Part shown: in pieces, positions 63,811 to 64,000 of the stretch
Numbering within the stretch: the stretch's first letter is position 1
Layout: every line of letters starts with the position of its first letter
Source: Limosilactobacillus rudii
Lineage (GTDB): Bacteria; Bacillota; Bacilli; Lactobacillales; Lactobacillaceae
Length of the DNA: 64,000 nt
Assembly (NCBI RefSeq): GCF_014145455.1
Contig: NZ_JACIVB010000017.1
Location: 142,281-206,280, forward strand
Direction of reading: 5' to 3'
Translations under genes and position numbers: made by a program
The notes under the pieces: model-generated
What the model was told of the DNA's origin: nothing
What the model saw: the letters and a program-made list of their open reading frames with translations, nothing else
Database searches by the model: none

Positions 63811-63846
63811 GAAAGGAATGGTTAGCTTTGTTAATCCTTCTTTTTT
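63811..63846 (+). terminator. Terminator after the last hydrolase
   Basis: AAGGA (63813-63817) pairs with TCCTT (63835-63839), inner GGTTA/TTAAT pairing is weak, then CTTTTTT. From 63847 to the window end nothing is recognised. Confidence 0.6.
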
Positions 63847-64000
63847 GTTTCCAAACTCGAAATAACACCGCTGGCAAATGAGGTTAGTGTAAGATTTTCA
63901 TAGGTTGGATGAATAATTCATCTGGTCATGAAGATCTTTTTTTGTAGACCAATTTTACTTATTTACAAAAAAAGAAAAGACCAGTAGCCTTTAGTGTGTC

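Noticed and set aside
1..64000. tRNA or rRNA genes, CRISPR arrays, prophage
   Set aside because: No 3' CCA-ended cloverleaf, no rRNA sequence, no regularly spaced repeats and no phage structural genes were seen by eye; a dedicated scan would be needed to exclude a tRNA completely.

Overview
The window is chromosomal DNA from a low-GC Gram-positive bacterium, most likely a heterofermentative lactobacillus of the Limosilactobacillus (L. reuteri) type. The reasons are the dnaA-dnaN-yaaA-recF-gyrB-gyrA-rpsF-ssb and rpmH-rnpA-yidC-jag-mnmE-mnmG order, clear GGAGG-type ribosome binding sites, an L-Lys-type MurE beside a D-aspartate ligase, and the large number of small redox enzymes. The species call is inference; no rRNA, tRNA, prophage, CRISPR array or intact insertion sequence was seen.

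Layout. Positions 1-9.8 kb hold the left replichore genes, all on the minus strand: ssb (cut by the window edge), rpsF, gyrA, gyrB, recF, yaaA, dnaN, dnaA. The origin lies on both sides of dnaA: many DnaA boxes at 9.85-10.12 kb and a second cluster at 8.37-8.47 kb. From 10.28 kb genes run on the plus strand, away from the origin: rpmH, rnpA, yidC, jag, mnmE, mnmG. A strong promoter plus intrinsic terminator forms a short leader RNA just before mnmE.

From 16.2 to 26.9 kb come an Old Yellow Enzyme with an HxlR regulator, an IclR regulator with a short-chain dehydrogenase, a peptidoglycan cluster (asparagine-synthase-like amidotransferase, MurE, D-aspartate ligase), signal peptidase I, an orphan AAA ATPase with a damaged Walker A motif, and a YbaK-type tRNA deacylase.

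From 27 to 51 kb lies an accessory region built from oxidoreductases (four intact or broken aldo-keto reductases, short-chain dehydrogenases, zinc alcohol dehydrogenases, flavodoxin-type quinone reductases, YciI and ABM proteins), each near a LysR, MerR or AraC regulator. It is full of decay: an MFS relic, an aldo-keto reductase/MFS chimera, a frameshifted carboxymuconolactone decarboxylase, a broken MerR gene, a 5'-truncated alcohol dehydrogenase between two toxin-antitoxin modules, and an MFS gene with one nonsense codon. Three MerR-type promoters (19-20 bp spacers) mark the quinone/aldehyde stress operons. A structured, terminator-ended small RNA candidate sits at 39.35-39.54 kb.

From 51 to 64 kb are a UvrA paralog, a diaminopropionate ammonia-lyase, a third toxin-antitoxin pair, a TetR-controlled ABC exporter with its operator inside a perfect consensus promoter, a LysR gene divergent from a PTS EIIC/hydrolase operon, and an acetyltransferase remnant overlapping a dienelactone-hydrolase-like gene.

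The most interesting items are the interpeptide-bridge cluster, the MerR operon whose own regulator is broken, the two toxin-antitoxin pairs with swapped partner families, the unassigned small RNA, and the mnmE leader.
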